Source: Lachnospiraceae bacterium (lineage in GTDB: Bacteria > Bacillota > Clostridia > Lachnospirales > Lachnospiraceae). From it: a DNA stretch of 64,000 nt. The stretch spans positions 62,001-126,000 of the forward strand of contig JAILFK010000010.1 of assembly GCA_024697595.1 (NCBI GenBank), read 5' to 3'. The translations under genes were made by a program, and so were the position numbers. The notes under the pieces were generated by a model, which made no database searches, had not been told where the DNA came from, and saw only the letters and a program-made list of their open reading frames with translations. Within the stretch, counting starts at the first letter, position 1; each line of letters starts with the position of its first letter. Of this stretch, positions 63,467 through 64,000 are shown one piece after another.

Positions 63467-64000
63467 TTATGTGGTTTTTTCAAATACAATATCTGTATCT
63501 TGTGTTGTCCAATCTTCAAGATGTAGTATTCCAGACATATCAACTAAATTAGGCAATATATACTGTAGCCTCTTAACTTTTTCTTCAGCATTATCTCCTT
63601 TTCCAAAATTAATATACACAGAATTATATGCCACCACAAAATTACCATTTTCATCAAAATTAGCTGCATTGACAGGAATATTATATTTCTCCAGCCCTCT
63701 CATCACCGCCAACATTCTAGACAATTGTTTCTCATCAATACCAAGGGGTTCCCCTTCAACAGCTTTTTCAATCTGAATCCCAGCAAAAAACATCACGTCA
63801 CTCAAAGGAATATTTGACACCTCAACCACATTTCCTTCTTCGTCAAAATAGGCAAAATTCCCATCCGTCATGGCCATGTAGCCTAACATAGATTTTTCTT
63901 TAATTTCTATCTTCACCTTATCATAAGAATTAAGTTTCACTTTTGCAGATTCAACAAAAGGAATATCTTTCTTTGGATGAACTAGATTATCTGCAAAAAC
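63467..64000 (-). CDS. ftsQ: FtsQ/DivIB, cell division protein (C-terminal 177 residues, cut by window edge)
   Basis: Reads in frame from the right edge: LVHPKKDIPFVESAKVKLN is the POTRA-type region, then KVKIEIKEKSMLGYMAM, DGNFAYFDEEGNVVEVS and LPLxG-like spacing with GLEKYNIPV, followed by the beta domain ending in EKTT. The membrane anchor and start codon are beyond base 64000. A GTG at 63940 could look like a start, but the frame stays open and family-like upstream of it. FtsQ links early and late divisome proteins; ftsQ before ftsZ is the common Firmicutes order. Confidence 0.88.
   Translation of the reverse strand, partial: VFADNLVHPKKDIPFVESAKVKLNSYDKVKIEIKEKSMLGYMAMTDGNFAYFDEEGNVVEVSNIPLSDVMFFAGIQIEKAVEGEPLGIDEKQLSRMLAVMRGLEKYNIPVNAANFDENGNFVVAYNSVYINFGKGDNAEEKVKRLQYILPNLVDMSGILHLEDWTTQDTDIVFEKTT

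Noticed and set aside
63467..63940. Complete small gene starting at GTG 63940
   Set aside because: The frame stays open to the window edge and the upstream residues are FtsQ-like, so it is the 3' part of a longer gene.

Overview
The window is a low-GC, Gram-positive, motile anaerobe, most likely a member of the Lachnospiraceae (Butyrivibrio/Roseburia-type Clostridia). This rests on the flagellar gene order, CodY sitting next to flgB, an FliY of the CheC-FliN type, NfnAB, and the DUF5716/DUF5717-type proteins. The genus cannot be fixed from sequence alone. Almost everything lies on the minus strand, so operons read right to left. No rRNA, tRNA, IS element, phage or CRISPR array was seen.

Bases 1-24371 are a near-complete early flagellar locus in two transcription units. 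Unit 1 (flgB, flgC, fliE, fliF, fliG, fliH, fliI, fliJ, motE-like, fliK, flgD, a small hook-operon protein, flgE) starts from a promoter near 24414-24441 and ends at a strong terminator at 12391-12424. Unit 2 (motA, motB, fliL, fliM, fliY, cheY, fliO, fliP, fliQ, fliR, flhB, flhA, flhF, flhG) starts from a promoter at 12283-12311 and runs off the left edge inside flhG. Together they build the basal body, export gate, C-ring, stator, rod and hook. Flagellin and the main chemotaxis genes are not here.

Bases 24527-38100 are housekeeping genes: codY (with a CodY-box-like site beside its own promoter), topA, the comM-dprA pair, trpS with a DUF5662 protein and a glycogen-debranching-like protein that has lost its catalytic residues, a DUF1292 protein on the plus strand, a short UvrD-type helicase and gltX. 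Bases 38091-41974 are small accessory units: a DUF4956/VTC-domain pair, a remnant of an XRE regulator, and a run of orphan small genes, one probably frameshifted.

Bases 42128-51389 hold the most interesting region. It is a self-contained five-gene operon with its own promoter and terminator. It encodes a giant repeat scaffold (DUF5717-like), an Hsp70/actin-fold protein (DUF5716-like), a TPR protein, a two-TM coiled-coil membrane protein and a large protein with a cyclic-nucleotide-binding-like domain. To my knowledge no function has been assigned to this set.

Bases 51331-64000 contain a PLP aminotransferase, a sugar-phosphate transferase next to a broken acyltransferase, the electron-bifurcating NfnAB pair, a queT-argS-CobW-CobW operon behind a candidate preQ1 riboswitch, then ftsZ and the 3' part of ftsQ, cut by the right edge. 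Several start codons were moved from the longest possible reading frame to the one with a proper Shine-Dalgarno; these are stated per gene.
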